Shown: one piece after another, positions 17,162 to 30,191 of the stretch
How the letters are laid out: every line of letters starts with the position of its first letter
How positions within the stretch are numbered: the first letter of the stretch is position 1
DNA from: Diospyros lotus
Lineage: Eukaryota > Streptophyta > Magnoliopsida > Ericales > Ebenaceae
Length of the DNA stretch: 64,000 nucleotides
NCBI RefSeq assembly: GCF_014633365.1
Contig: NC_068350.1
Location: 12,067,787 to 12,131,786 of the forward strand
Reading direction: 5' to 3'
Translations under genes and position numbers: made by a program
Notes under the pieces: model-generated
The model's input: the letters and a program-made list of their open reading frames with translations, nothing else
Database searches by the model: none
Told to the model about the DNA's origin: nothing

Positions 17162-19756
17162 TCCACAGAAACCGAAACTGAAGGTTGACTTTTGACTCCT
17201 TCAATAAATAAATTACAAAAATTTTCCATTCTAATTCGGTGATTCCTTTCCACTCTCTATCATCCGCTCCGGTGGGCGGAAACAATGTTTTCCACTCTCT
17301 CTCTCTCTCTTGCGCTCGTGGGTTTAGTCTTAAGCCTGGTTAGTAATTGGCCGAATAATTCACTAATGATACGCGAATTATTTTATATTTTTTAAAAATA
17401 TATTATATTCGTATTTATTTAAAAATTCAAAATAATACTCCAATTTTTAATACTAAAAAATTTAAAAGGTATACTAAATAATTTTTTTAAAAATTCAACT
17501 AAAAAAATTCATTTATATTACTTTAATCCCTATTAGTGTTACATTATTTCTACGTAATCATGCGGCCATACCATATGTTTCTGCGCACGTAACTCACGTG
17601 CGCCCTTAATTGTCCCTTCAATCTTCTTTTCAATTTAACTTCTTTAAAAAAACTATTCTCATCACTTGAGTCTATGCGAAGAAATAAAAATTAATAAAAT
17701 AATTTATGTCCATCAAAATCGATGCAAAGAAGACCATGGTAAAAATATGAAATTATATTTTTTATATTTATGTGCATATATTTAATGAATTTTTTATTAT
17801 ATTTAAAATATGTTGAGCTAAATAATAGTTGTACTTTTACTATTTCGATTTTTTTCTTACACCAAATTACTACACACTTGGTATTTTTGAATTTTTAAAA
17901 ATGGCATTAACATTTTTTTTTCATGTAACAAACATTTTGCTCTCCTTACTTGATTTTAGTTAAATTTTTGTAAAAATAATTAAAATATCTCCATCTCTTT
18001 CCCTTTCTCTTTTCATTTTGATTTTCCTTGTCAAACATTTGTAGTATCTAATATATATATTACAAATTAATTAAAATTACACCCCAATGGAGCTTTGAAA
18101 TAACTTAGACCATCATCGGGACTTGAGGAGAATTTAACTGCATTAAAAGTGAATTTACAAAAAATATTACACCCAAGAGTGAATTTAAATAAGCTATTTT
18201 TCCTAAGATATAAATAAATTTTTGACAAAATTAAACTAAATTGGGCCAAGCTCAATAATGGGCCTCAAAGAGAGCATGAAGAAAAACTCATGCGACCCAA
18301 TGTGGTTAGAAACTGTACAACGGAATAAAAGATATTTGAGTCTAAAATTTATTGAAACACTTATTTAGTTGCTCAAGTATATTTTTAAAATAGTTAAGTA
18401 AATATTCATATTAATTAAGTATTTTATAAGACTTGTGAGAGCCAATCAAGTAACCTTTTGTGTTAGTCGAATAAAATTTTTGAAAATATTTTGTGAAAAT
18501 TCAATCTAGTATGCTTTAAATTCAATCGAGTAATATTCAGTTTATTTTAAAATTAGTCGATTAGAGTTTAATCGAGTAAAAATATTTTATAATCAACAAC
18601 CATAATCTCCTACTCAAGAATGTTATACAACTTTGTGTCTTTTCAAAAATTAATTGAGTAAGAAATTTTTTTAATCGGATATCAAATCTTTTGTGTTTGA
18701 GTAAATCCTTTTAATAATCAAGTATTTATAAGTTAAATCTTCTGAGTATCTCTTTAATCGAGTAAAACTTTGTTGATAGTCGGTTAATGTAATTTTATAC
18801 TAAAGTGAATAATTATTTTAATCAAGTAAAGATAGGTTGGATTATTACATAATATTATGATTATTTAGTATTAATAGTTTTACTATATTTATAATTAATG
18901 TGTCGGATAAAACCCCATCAAAAAATCAAAAAAACACAAAAGTTCAAAAACAATTTTTGAGATTCATGCAAAAGATCAGGCTCAACTGATTGAAGGCCAA
19001 TGTCTCCTAAAAACCTCAATTTTGCAGATTTTAAATTGAGAGATTGTAAGGTTTCCTAAAAATATTAACTTGGGAGACCATAGAGATTGGCTAGCAACCA
19101 AAAATTGAAAGATTAATAGGTCTCCCGAAAACCTATAATAGAGGATTATTTTTATCCCCTGGAGATTGTAAATTGCGATGTAATTTTTTTCTTAATTGAG
19201 GAAAGATCTCATATAAAGCGTAAATAAGATAATTTCGACATCAAAAAATTACTCTGAGAGTTTTGTAAAAATGATAAATATTATTAATAAGAATATTAAT
19301 CTTAATAGACCATAGAATATTAAATAGACATTATTTGAAGAATCATAATTCTAATACGTCTTGCAAAGCTCAATGATCTTTTATAAATAGATAAACTCTC
19401 ATCCTAAACTAAGTATATCTCATATGTTGATTTTAATATGGCATTTAAGTTTTCAATATTTGATTTAAATATCGAAACGTTTGCACGGAGACGGTCTTAT
19501 GTCTTTTAATCGTTATTTTTCTTTTAGAGTCTAAATGAGTCGACAATGACATTCTCAATTAATAAATCTATTGTTGTATTCGAATGACAACAATAACAAC
19601 ATTATACTATTTTATAATATTATATATAATATAATAAGATCAAATTAAGACTATGTTTTTCATTGAGAAAAACAATAATTTTATATAAAATATTTTGTAT
19701 CAAAAGAAAATAAGCATATGATAAGTATTTATGAAGCAAAAGTCACACATTATACA
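17162..19756. other. AT-rich intergenic region, no gene seen
   Basis: No coding pattern I can support. It contains the upstream flank of CPO (a second CT repeat at about 17293-17312), long AT-rich stretches, and at 18360-18850 a loosely repeated ATCGAGTAA-like motif (about a dozen degenerate copies), perhaps remains of an old repeat. Region 18950-19200 has scattered GGAGACC or GGTCTCC-like words of unknown origin. Confidence 0.4.
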
Positions 19757-19765
19757 ACAAGTAAA

Positions 19766-20500
19766 GGCTTAATACATATTTTAGTCTCTAGACTAATAAA
19801 ACAAATGACTTTAAAATGATATCAACTAAATTGTATTTGCTATTTATTTGTGGACAAAATAATTTTATACATTGTTAGTTTCTGGCTTAATCAACGTTAA
19901 CTTTGTCTTGTCACATTGCCACGTCACTCCTCAGTATTGTCACATCACCATGGCTAAATGCATTTTTTAATCCCTAGATTAATAAAAAAAAAATGACTTT
20001 AAGGATATCAACCAAATTGTGTTCACTATTTATTCCTTGACAAAATAATTTTATACACTTTTAGTTCTTGACTTAATCGACGTTAACTGAGACATTAACT
20101 TTGCCTCGTCACGCTGCCACGTTACTGATACGTCACTCATAATATCCGTGGCAGCGTGATAAGGTAAAGTTAACGTTTTAGTTAACGTCGGTTAAGGTAG
20201 GGACTAAAAGTGTATAAAATTATATTTGTCCAGGGATAAATAGTAAGCACAATTTAGTTAATATCCTTAAAGTTATTTTTTTTATTAGTTCAAAATTTAA
20301 AAAATATATTAAGCTGTGATGACGTGACAGTATTAAGGAGTGACATGGTAGCATGACGAGACAAGGTTAACGTCGGTTAAGCCAGGAACTAACAGTGTAT
20401 AAAATTATTTTGTCTAAAGATAAATAGTGAATACAATTTAATTTATATCATTTTAAAGTTATTTTTTTATTAATCAAGAGATTAAAACATGTATCAGGCA
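19766..20500. mobile_element. Foldback MULE-like MITE with duplicated arms
   Basis: About 735 bases forming a near-perfect long inverted repeat. The left end GGCTTAATACATATTTTAG pairs with the right end ATGTATCAGGC (reverse complement GCCTGATACAT). Each arm contains two diverged copies of a unit of about 180 bases with landmarks ACAAAATAATTTTATACA, GACGTTAAC and CACGTCAC. The flanks carry a likely 9-base duplication, ACAAGTAAA (19757-19765) and AGAAGTAAA (20501-20509), 8 of 9 identical. A 9-base duplication suggests Mutator-type transposition. No coding content. Confidence 0.72.
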
Positions 20501-20509
20501 AGAAGTAAA

Positions 20510-20998
20510 ATATGGGGAATGGACAAAAGCAGTAATAAAATAAATAGAAATATAAAATAGTGAAAAAGGGAATGATATGGGGCCAATGGAATGAATCCCC
20601 TGAGAAGGACATCCCCACTTCTGATACATTTTGGCATAATCCCCAGGAATCTGGTGCTCCATTCGCCCAGCTTTTGTCACCAGTTGCATCACCTGTGTTA
20701 TATGTAGTCTATGTATCTATATATATTTTCTCAATTAACTATAATAATTTAAGACTAAAAATATCCCCAAATTACATTTATTGCATCCACGGTCAAGTTG
20801 GCATTCTAGATTCTAGGACCAAATCTCAATCCCCATGTCCTTGTCAAGGCAAGAGAAGGATAATTTAGGAAATCTCCCATTAATTTGTCCTTCTGCCTAG
20901 GTTGCTAGCTAGCTTGGGCTGGCAATGTTCTTCACCATTGGAGCAAGTTTGAAGAATATGTTGCAGGCACAACACAAGGAAAGGAGAAGAGATCATAT

Positions 20999-21050
<52 letters not shown>

Positions 21051-21883
21051 ACTTTGTGAAAATTAACTTTTTTTATATACATAAAAGGAAAAATAGAAAG
21101 GGCGTCAAATAATTCTTAAAAGGTTTTTCTTTCGTGTCGATTCAAGACAGAAAATCTAGGTGATTAGGGATTTTAGGTGCGCTTTTTCTGTTTAGCATGA
21201 CTTATTACTCGAGAGATATTAGTTATTTAAGTTATTTCTTGAAATTTTTTTATTAAAAAGTATGAGATAATGCCATTATATTTTATATCATTGACTTAAA
21301 ATTCATCCTATCTTAATTAATAACTATTACTTAGTGATTTCACAAGTCGTTATTTAAAGTGCACAATATCTAATATTACCTAAATAAACAAAAAGAGTAG
21401 GCAACCCACGTTTTCGGGACACAAATCAAGTATGATAAGTTAGTATTTATATCAATAGATCATGGGTTCGATTCCTTGTACTACATAATGAAGTAAAATA
21501 TCTATCTACGATTTACTTCATCTGCTGAAATCAAGAACACGAGTAATAGAAAATCATGCAAAGATGGTAATTCCAAGAATAGTCAACATACTTACCCTAA
21601 TAAATTTAAAATTACAGGTTTTTAAAAATAAATAATCCCAAAATTACAGTATTTTGAAAAATAATTTGACATCAACTTAGGACGTGACATACAACATAAA
21701 TAATGTATTATATAATAATAATATATTATTCATATTACACATTATACTCTTTATATTGTATGAGATAACTTTTAATTAGTTTATGACAAAAAAAATTCAA
21801 ATATTTGGTATAACTTTCAGAAGTTACTTTTTTTTTTTTTTTTATTAACAAACTTAGGCTCACTTTTTATTCATTAATTCTTA
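20510..21883. other. Intergenic, microsatellite-bearing
   Basis: No gene seen. The only clear structure is a compound microsatellite at 20998-21050: about fifteen CT/TC units followed by about ten TA units. Homopolymer T run at about 21828-21843. Confidence 0.45.
20998..21050. repeat. Compound (TC)n(TA)n microsatellite
   Basis: An uninterrupted CTCTCT run changes at 21029 to a TATATA run. Likely length-polymorphic. Confidence 0.9.
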
Positions 21884-21892
21884 TATTAATAA

Positions 21893-22499
21893 GGATTAAT
21901 TACACTAATAATAACTCAACTTTACATTCTATTACTGTTTGGTCACTGAACTTTGAAATGTTACCTATTAGTCACTAATGTTTCAAAACGGTTATTGCTT
22001 AGTTACTAAACTTTGAAATGTTACCTGTTAGTCACTGATATTTCAAAATTATTACTATTTAGTCACTGAATTTTAGAATGTTACCTATTAGTCATTAATA
22101 TTTTAAAACTGTTACTGCTTAGTCATTAAACTCTAAAATATTACCTGCTAGCCATTGATATTTCAAAATCGTTTTTCACCTATCATTAATAGTCATTGAA
22201 TTTTAAGTTCACAAGTGACGAATGAGGAACATTTTTGAAATATTAGTGACTAACAAATAATATTTTAAAGTTCTGTATAACAGTTTTGAAATATCAGTGA
22301 CTAATAAATAACATTTTAAAGTTCAGTAACTAAGCAGTAACAGTTTTGAAATATTAGTGACTAACATGTAATATTTCAAAGTTCAGTGACTAAATAGTAA
22401 CCGTTTTAAAATATCAGTGACTAACAGATAACATTTTAAAATTCAGTGACCAAATAGTAACAGAATGCAAAGTTAGGTTATTATTGATGTAATTAACCC
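21893..22499. mobile_element. Foldback MULE-like MITE with tandem repeats in both arms
   Basis: 607 bases bounded by the inverted ends GGATTAATTAC and GTAATTAACCC and by a perfect 9-base direct repeat TATTAATAA (21884-21892 and 22500-22508). Each arm consists of about four tandem copies of a unit of about 60 bases (core TTAGTCACTGA-TTTTGAAATGTTACCTRTTAG on the left, its reverse complement on the right). A transcript of either strand would fold into one long hairpin. The 9-base duplication points to Mutator-type transposition. It ends about 580 bases before the UCP start codon. Confidence 0.82.
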
Positions 22500-22508
22500 T
22501 ATTAATAA

Positions 22509-22985
22509 ACCAAGTAGTATAATTTTTTTTAAAAATTAACTTTTAAAAAATATTCGTAAACCTAACACCTCTTGAACTCCACCTAAAAATTGTAGCAAAC
22601 ATGCCCTCAGGGGTATAGTTGGGCAATAAAGAAGGGGGTTGTAAAATTATGTTGAAGACTATCAGTGTGGGATTGATTTTTGGGATGCAAAAAATGTGCA
22701 TTTTTCTAGAAATAATCTTTGGTAAATGCTACTAGGTGTAATTTAAAAAAAAATAAAAAAATTCTGATCACTCGGACAATCCCTAATTTATCTTTCTCAT
22801 CTAGGACGGATTCGATGATACAAGAGTGATAGTGCATAACTAAAAAAAAAATAAAAAAAAATTGTAGGAAACAAGGCCTACTAACGCGAAGGGTGGGTCG
22901 AGTGACGACGATGGGCCGCACGGAGAGGAAAAGACCCAATCGCACCGCCGCCGTAACTCCGTTCCCGAGACCACAGAGATTCCCT
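22509..22985. other. Upstream region of the UCP gene
   Basis: Intergenic, AT-rich to about 22870, then GC-richer approaching the promoter (CGGAGAGG, CGCACCGCCGCC). No separate gene is supported. Confidence 0.4.
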
Positions 22986-22987
22986 CC

Positions 22988-22999
22988 TTTTTATAAAGC
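22988..22999 (+). promoter_or_regulatory. TATA box of the UCP gene
   Basis: TTTTTATAAAGC lies 84-95 bases before the ATG at 23083, inside a GC-rich pyrimidine-rich leader region. A transcription start about 25-30 bases downstream would give a short leader of about 60 bases. Confidence 0.65.
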
Positions 23000-23082
23000 C
23001 CCCACTCTCTCGTGCTTTCCTTGTTCTCCATTTCCTCTTCTTTCGAAGCATTGCTTTTCGCAGCAGCAGACTCTCCCAGCCA

Positions 23083-26000
23083 ATGGCGGATCACAGCCAC
23101 AGGCCCAAATCCGACATTTCGTTCGCCGGAACCTTCGCCTGCAGCGCATTTGCTGCTTGCTCCGCTGAGGTACCCAACAAGTTTCGTGTCGTTTCTTCCG
23201 ACTCTAAATTTTTTTCCGCCTCTCTTCTCCTGCTTAGTTCATGCATTCGTTCGCGTTGCTCTGATGCTAAATTTCAGCAATGGTTTCGTGATTTTTCCTC
23301 TTTAAGAGTCGTCAAATCTCTTGTAGTTGGCGGTTTAACGGTGATCCTCGAAATCGTTAATGTGTTTGACGAGTTTTATTGCCCTAAGTTTCTACAGATT
23401 TGTAATATTTAGGAATGAAGTGTAAGAAATTGTTTTTCTCTGAAACTAAATTTCAGAAACGTGTTTGTGAAAAATCTTGTTTGCGATTCAGTGTTGGTGG
23501 TTTAAGGCGATCGAGGAAATCACTACCGATTTATGTGGATGATCATTTGCCCTAAATTCTTACAAATTCATGTATTGAAAAAAAAAAAGAAAGTAAATGT
23601 AAGTTGTTGTTCGTGCTGGATAGGACATACGAAGGCCACAATTATTAGAAAATGCTTGACTGGATCTAAGAAAAGCAGAGGTTTTAAGTAGGTGTATTAA
23701 TCTTTGCTATATCTTTTTCTATTCGTTTAGTCGTACAATTATACAATTAAGACTCTTTTAAGGCTGTAAAATGCAACTTGGTTGATTAACTAAATGCTAC
23801 ACATTGTATTGTGGTCAATGGCTTAGGGTTTGATATTTTGTGATTCCAGAGGTATGAAATGGTTTTCTTTAAAAATATATGTTCGATTTGGTGAAGGTGT
23901 GCACTATTCCCTTGGACACTGCTAAGGTTAGGCTTCAGCTCCAAAAGAAAGCAGCTTCAGGGGATGGCATGGCTTTACCAAAATACAGGGGAATGCTAGG
24001 TACAGTTTCTACAATTGCGAGAGAAGAAGGCCTATCTGCTCTTTGGAAAGGCATTGTTCCTGGATTGCATCGTCAATGCCTATTTGGAGGGCTAAGAATT
24101 GGGTTGTATGAACCTGTAGGTTTTGCACCTTTTCACTACTCTAGAACTCAGTAATTATGTTATTTTACTTGCATAATTATTGATTTTCATGCATCATTTC
24201 CTCACTCAACAGGTTAAGGCCCTTTATGTGGGAGAGAATTTTGTAGGAGATGTCCCTTTGTCCAAGAAAATACTTGCTGCGCTTACAACTGGTAAGGACA
24301 AGTCATAAATATTTGCAATTTGTATCTCTTATTGATACTTGCAGGTTTTAACCTTGAGAATGAGTTATTTATACCCATATCTTGTACTTGTTGATTTTCT
24401 TATTTCTGATACATTTAAGTGATTCTTGTGCATCAAATAGGTGCTCTTGGAATCACAATTGCAAACCCCACTGATCTTGTGAAAGTTAGACTTCAAGCTG
24501 AAGGAAAATTGCCTCCTGGTGTGCCAAGGCGTTATTCTGGTGCACTGAGTGCTTACTCTACGATAGTGAGACAGGTTAAATTTCCGACACAGATGAACCA
24601 TTCCTTCCTCTCCCAAGCAATTATGATTCCTATCATTTGGTTCGTTTACTCAACTTGTGTAACCTATATTTATATTGTAGGAAGGAATTGGGGCTCTCTG
24701 GACTGGGATTGGGCCCAATGTAGCCCGAAATGCTATCATAAATGCTGCTGAACTAGCTAGCTATGATCAAGTGAAGCAGGTAAATTGCAATAAACGTTTG
24801 GAGTTGATTGACTTATATTTGTCTTTTTAATATATTATTGATTTTTTAAAACTTGTTTTTCATCATCATGCAGACAATTCTTAAGATTCCGGGGTTTACA
24901 GATAATGTTTTTACTCACTTGTTATCTGGTTTGGGAGCTGGGTTTTTTGCAGTCTGCATTGGCTCCCCAGTTGATGTGGTATGCTATTTACCTAAGTTCC
25001 TAACAATTTCTGGTTCAGATATTTCTTTTTTCTTTTCTCCCCCCCTTTCCTTTCCTTTTCTCTAGTGCTGGAGATCCTGTGATTAATTGGATGGAATTCT
25101 ATTTCTTGGGACACATCATGTGGCATGTAAATGGTCATATCTGAGCCTTCATTGTACTTCTCACCTTTCATCTTTGCATCACTGCACCCATCCATAAGGT
25201 TTTATATGTTTTTTGTTATGGTCATCTGCTCAAAGTCTTAAAATTTGCATATGTTGCATTTTGACTGACGTGGAAGCATCATCATGAATTCCAGTTAGAC
25301 CAATTTGTTTGCAAAACCAGAAATACTGAGCAGCTTGTTTATCTAGAGAGTGGAAGACATTAAAGGCCATTTGATGTCTATTTATTTATCTGTAAGTCTT
25401 AAAGAGCTGGTACAGGTAATAGTTTTCTTCACGTTAGATCATAAAAAGTCATTTCTATTTTCTCCCTACTTCTGGGAGAGGAAGAGACTAAGCATCTTAA
25501 AAATGATCATGTTGCAATCTGTATTGCAACATGATATGTTGTATTGCAGGTGACCCTGACCCCACATAATGGGATTGATGCTTGAAATATCGTTGTTGCA
25601 GTCTGTATTTCATGTTATCTGAGTGTGCATGATAATTTGGAAGAACGGTCAAGATTATATGATTTGCCATATCAACTTGAGCTGTGTGGTTTCAGATCTT
25701 GATGATTTTGTACTGTGGCATAGGGTGCTAAACCAGTTTTATTTTCAAGGTTCTGAACTAGTTTACTGTTCAAGGACTCCATTATTTATTCTGAAGAACT
25801 GGTCTTGCAATCATGCAGAAGCATATGTATTCCATTTTCTTTAGCAGTTTAACATAGGTCATTTTGCTAAAATATTATAATATATATTGTTCACTTATGC
25901 ATTTAATTTAAGAGTTCGTTTATGAGCATTTAGTTTTAAGAGTTAAAGAATGTTGGAAATGAGGTTTGCTCCATATAGCTATCTTGAAAAATGCATGCCC

Positions 26001-26883
26001 TTGTCTTAATGTGCCATATCTACATTGTGATGCAGGTGAAATCAAGAATGATGGGGGATTCTGCGTACAAAAGTACACTTGATTGCTTCATCAAGACTCT
26101 GAAGAATGATGTAAGATTGTTGTCTTTCTTCCCTGTTTTGCTATGCTGTTTCCTCCTTGTGAACAACTTTTCATCAGTGTTCGTGGGAGAGCAGAATTAT
26201 GTGGAATCATATTTCTTTCTTTTGGATGCTGCTGTGCTCTTCTAATTGATAATGTTTCTTTTTCTCAAATACATTGAAGATGAGATTTGCCTTTTTGCTC
26301 CAAGAGCACGTTGCTTAAGTGAATTTTGAGAGAGAAATGCTGGACATTATCATGATTCATGCCTGAAGAATATCTGTTTAGCAAATCTGCATTCCATACC
26401 CATCTTAAATGATCCCAATCTATTGGTCACAAAGTAATATCTATCTTCTCATTTGCCCTTTAGTTAAAAATTCTAGTATGCCTTGGTTTTTCATTCTAGC
26501 ATTTTTTATTTTTTACGATGACTCAATCTTGGAATGAAAAACATTGTCCTTCAAGTGTGTAAAGATCTGTTATGTTTTGCAGGGTCCGTTGGCTTTCTAC
26601 AAGGGCTTTATCCCAAATTTTGGCCGGTTAGGATCTTGGAATGTGATCATGTTTCTGACCTTAGAGCAGGTAAAGCAACAAAGTTGAGCCATGAGTGGAC
26701 CTAGTGCTTTGCTTCGTTTTCCTTTGGCATTGAATTTGCTTTTCAACTGATAATAAGTTTTGCCGCAGTCGGCTTAGGAAGTATTCAGTGAATAAGCTTG
26801 GTTTCCTTTGTTTTGATGCCCTCGTGTTTTCTTGTTTCTTGTGACAGGCTAAGAAGTTTGTTAGAAGCATAGAGTCAGCTTGA
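23083..26883 (+). CDS. UCP1 (PUMP1): Mitochondrial uncoupling protein (plant UCP/PUMP carrier)
   Basis: An inner-membrane mitochondrial carrier of the UCP group, which dissipates the proton gradient and also exchanges small anions such as dicarboxylates and amino acids. Nine exons join in frame: 23083-23169, 23897-24115, 24213-24291, 24441-24574, 24681-24779, 24874-24978, 26036-26110, 26583-26669 and 26848-26883, giving 306 aa, the usual plant UCP1 length. The product has three carrier repeats, each with the signature P-x-D/E-x-x-[16 protein letters not shown] (about residue 34), [15 protein letters not shown] (about 137) and SPVDVVKSRMMG (about 237). Family-typical stretches include [52 protein letters not shown]. 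All introns have GT-AG ends and consistent phases. The second UCP-side intron near 25 kb holds a LINE tail. No defect seen. Confidence 0.96.
25549..25602 (+). mobile_element. Short RTE-LINE 3' tail in a UCP intron
   Basis: CTGACCCCACATAATGGGATTGATGCTTGAAATATCGTTGTTG resembles the tail of the LINE at 46968-48093 (GACCCCACATAGTGGAATAAAGGCTGG then GTT repeats). Only about 50 bases are present, the minimum expected of an extreme 5' truncation or a residue of one. Confidence 0.5.
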
Positions 26884-26977
26884 GTTTAGACGATAGAGAA
26901 TGAAGCCAACCCCGGACAGTTTTGCATGGGGGTGCCCTCCAGAAATGGTGAAGATCTATCTTACTTACCTAGGAAGA

Positions 26978-26983
26978 AATAAA
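26978..26983 (+). terminator. Polyadenylation signal candidate of UCP
   Basis: AATAAA 95 bases after the UCP stop codon, in an A/T-rich trailer. This is the best match to a plant near-upstream element here. Confidence 0.5.
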
Positions 26984-26989
26984 AACTTA

Positions 26990-29080
26990 CCTTTTGTTGT
27001 TGCTCCCAATTTTTGATATATACTTCAAGGGAAAAGGTCCTTAAAAGGAAAAACCATTTATAGACTTCTCCAACTTGGGAGACTAGTGTAGGGTCCGCAC
27101 CAGTTATCCATCTTTGTTATAACTTTTCTATACCGTGGAAAATGTGGGCATCATCATTAGGTCTCTGCAATTTTTCTTATTATGTTAAGTTTTTCACCAA
27201 ACAAAACATTAATTCCAACAGCTTTAAATTGAAGTTGAAACTATATTAAGTAGTTTGGACAGGAATTTGATATTGGTACAAAAAATTATGTTAAAATTTC
27301 TGTAAAGAGTAACCCTAAGAGTAATGGAGCAGAGGCATGCCGGCAGGGAAGTTTAGAAACAAACATTAGCCATGTGTTCCCAACAACGGTTGTGTCATGT
27401 TTTCTCAAACCCAAGAACTTATAGAGAGATTAGATTTGGAATTTGGAATTTGTTGTTTAAAATTAACGTTGTTAATGGAGAAAACAAGGGTCTTACCGAT
27501 AAAAGGACAGTATAAGGCCCTTTTCAGTAGAAACAAATCTCTCTGGGGGTGTCTGTACACAAAAGGCCCATATTACAGTGAGTGGAGTGTAGGGTAAGGG
27601 CAATTTACTGTATTATAAAATTGAAATTAAATATAAAATTTTTGATATATTATTTAAAAAATTTGAAAGTTCATTATAAAATTAAATTTTTGAAAGTTTA
27701 TTATATTTATTTAAAAAATTCAAGTGTCCAAAAAATAAATAAATAAATGCTTTGAACGTGCTATTATTTTGAATATTTTCATCTAAGTCCTATTTCGATG
27801 GACTGTAATTGTATGAATAATTCGCCATGCATAATATAATGCTAAGGTTTGTTGCAGACGGTAACCGTCATCGGAATATATGAATGGAGCCCCACACACA
27901 CAAAAATAAATAAATAAATAAATGAATAGATGAATTGAGCCAATCAAGATGTTGCACGACAGCCAACGTGGACGTATTAGAAAGGGCAAATTGCACTTAG
28001 GTTTACTAAGATTTTACTTATTTTTAAGTGTTGTTGTATAAATATAATAATAAAATTTATTTATTAAAAAATTGTTTTTAGGCTTTTAAAATTCTGTAAG
28101 AAAGAAAATGGGGCATTCTCCCCATAAACATTTTGATCATTAAGTTAAATTTTTGTATTCAAAAGAAATAATATTAACTCTCTTATAAATATACGTAATT
28201 TATCTTTGAAGAATGATAGCTCTTTCATTTAAAAAAGAAATTAGAATTAGAATTTTAATGAATAAGTCTGATTCTTTGTGAGATTATCAAAAAATTATTG
28301 AAGTTATTTATTTATACTTCTTTATCGAAAATATCTCATGAGAAAATGTTTAAAACTTCTAAGTTTCTCGAGACTTGTGGGTTTGGACTTTTGTTAGTGA
28401 ATCTTAACTTATAATATACTTTAATAAAAAAAATATTTATGGTCTAAAAATAAGTTGATGTGATATGAGATCTTACTTAAGCAGTTTCATGAGGATAAGT
28501 TCGGGTGTGCATAAGAATTGGTCAATGGTGGCAACAAAATGGGTTTGGGTTTTGGCAATCCATGAGGATAAGTTCGGGTGTGCATAATAGTATTAGGGTT
28601 TACTTCAAGCAAATAAATTGGTCAATGGTCCTTGTCTTATTTGTTACTTTTGATTTTTTTTTCTCTACCTCTAGGTTCCATGTCTAGAAATCAAATTTGG
28701 AAACAATGGTTTAAATCTTTATTTATTATTTAGTTTTAATTAACTTAATTTAAGTTAATTATAGTTTATTTTATGACATTTATAACGGAGGAGATATTTG
28801 AGTGAAAAAAAAAAATCACGTGTATTTATAGAGTCATTCTTAAATGATAAGACATCTTTATACAAATAACTCAAATTATAGAGGTCTAAGTATAATTTAC
28901 TCTATTAGATAATATATAAACTTTGATATTATGATAGAAAAAATATGACTTTAAGACTATTTTTAAAAAATATTAAAAGAGAAAATATTTAAATTTATTG
29001 TATTGATATTGGACTATATCATTGTCCATAACTAATCTAATTAGATAATAAACAATTGTGAAAAAATTATGAACAAACTA
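26990..29080. other. Intergenic, no gene seen
   Basis: AT-rich DNA without supported coding sequence. A direct repeat of about 25 bases (TGAGGATAAGTTCGGGTG and following) occurs at about 28489-28514 and again at 28562-28587, with a second shared word (AATTGGTCAATGGT) nearby, which indicates a small local duplication. A run of AAATA/TTTAT lies around 27735 and 27905. Confidence 0.4.
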
Positions 29081-29782
29081 TGTATTACAAAAAAAAATTG
29101 TATTTAGCAATGAATTTCAGATAAAGAACCAAATTTTGTCTTTAGCAAAGACGGAATTAGATACTAGCTATAGAGAAAATCAAAAGTTTAAGGATTGTTT
29201 TTTTCGTATTTCACTTTTTAGTTTTAAATTCATTATTATTTTATGTTTTGAGTGTCTGTTTTGAGATTACTAAAAACATGTTCTTTTTATCTGTAACGTT
29301 TACTATATCTTGAAAATTTTAAGCGTGTTTGTGATGAAAATAACCAAAATGATTTTTTGTTATTTTAAGTTTTATTTTATAATTTTTTTATATTTTTAAA
29401 AATATGAAAATAAACACGTTTTTACTATTTTAAAAAACTAAAAATTAAAAAATAAAAATAAACTGAAAATAGTAAAAAGAACAATACCTTATATTTTTGT
29501 AACATGGAACAGATACAAAGTGGACTTAGACTCTAAATTGTAATAGAAAGTCTATCTCTAATTTCATCTTTAATTGAAAAGGAGCTATTAGAAACTATTT
29601 TTTTTTTAGCCTTTACAAGCAAACAATTCTGTTTCTATTAAAATAAAAATTTGTCTTTAATTGTTGCTAAATGAAAAAAAATAGTTAGATGAAATATTTT
29701 CTGTCTTTGAAGGCAAAATATTATTTTTGGTTATTTTCATATTTTTTTAATAGAAATGTAACTTTGTATGTTTTTATTTAAA

Positions 29783-30191
29783 GGATTAGTCTACTTTACT
29801 CGAGAGATACACAGACGTGTTTATCGAAATAAGTTAAAAAGATCAAAATACCCTCACCCACATTGCAAAATGTGTCATTGCTAACTACTCTCTCATCTTT
29901 CTTCCCATGGTCGCTGACGCAATCGTCGCTGCCTTCGCCTTATCGCTGTCGCCTCGCTACCATTGCCTTGCCTTACTGCCATTGGCTTGTTGATTGTCGC
30001 TACATCTTCGGTCGGTGAGATGAAGGCAACGGCGAGGTGACGGTTGCGTTGAAGGTCATGGGAAAAGAGAAGAGAGAGGAGTGGGAAGTGGCACATTTTG
30101 AAATTTTGTAATGTGGTCGAGGATATTTTGGTTTTTTTTATCTCATTTGATAAACACGTTTGTGCATCTCTTAGGAAAAGTAACATTGTTC
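29783..30191. mobile_element. Inverted-repeat MITE, MULE-like
   Basis: About 409 bases. The first 100 bases (GGATTAGTCTACTTT, GAGAGATACACAGACGTGTT, CAAAATACCCTC) match the reverse complement of the last 100 (GAACAATGTTACTTTTCC, AGAGATGCACAAACGTGTT). The centre is GC-richer and repetitive (CGCTGCC, TCGCC). The flanks TTATTTAAA and ATTTTTAAA agree at 7 of 9 positions and may be an old 9-base target duplication. The open frames inside are chance frames in the GC-rich core. Confidence 0.6.

Noticed and set aside
29893..30186. Minus-strand open frame of 97 codons
   Set aside because: It lies within the inverted-repeat MITE at 29783-30191 and is composed of its GC-rich low-complexity core and one arm.
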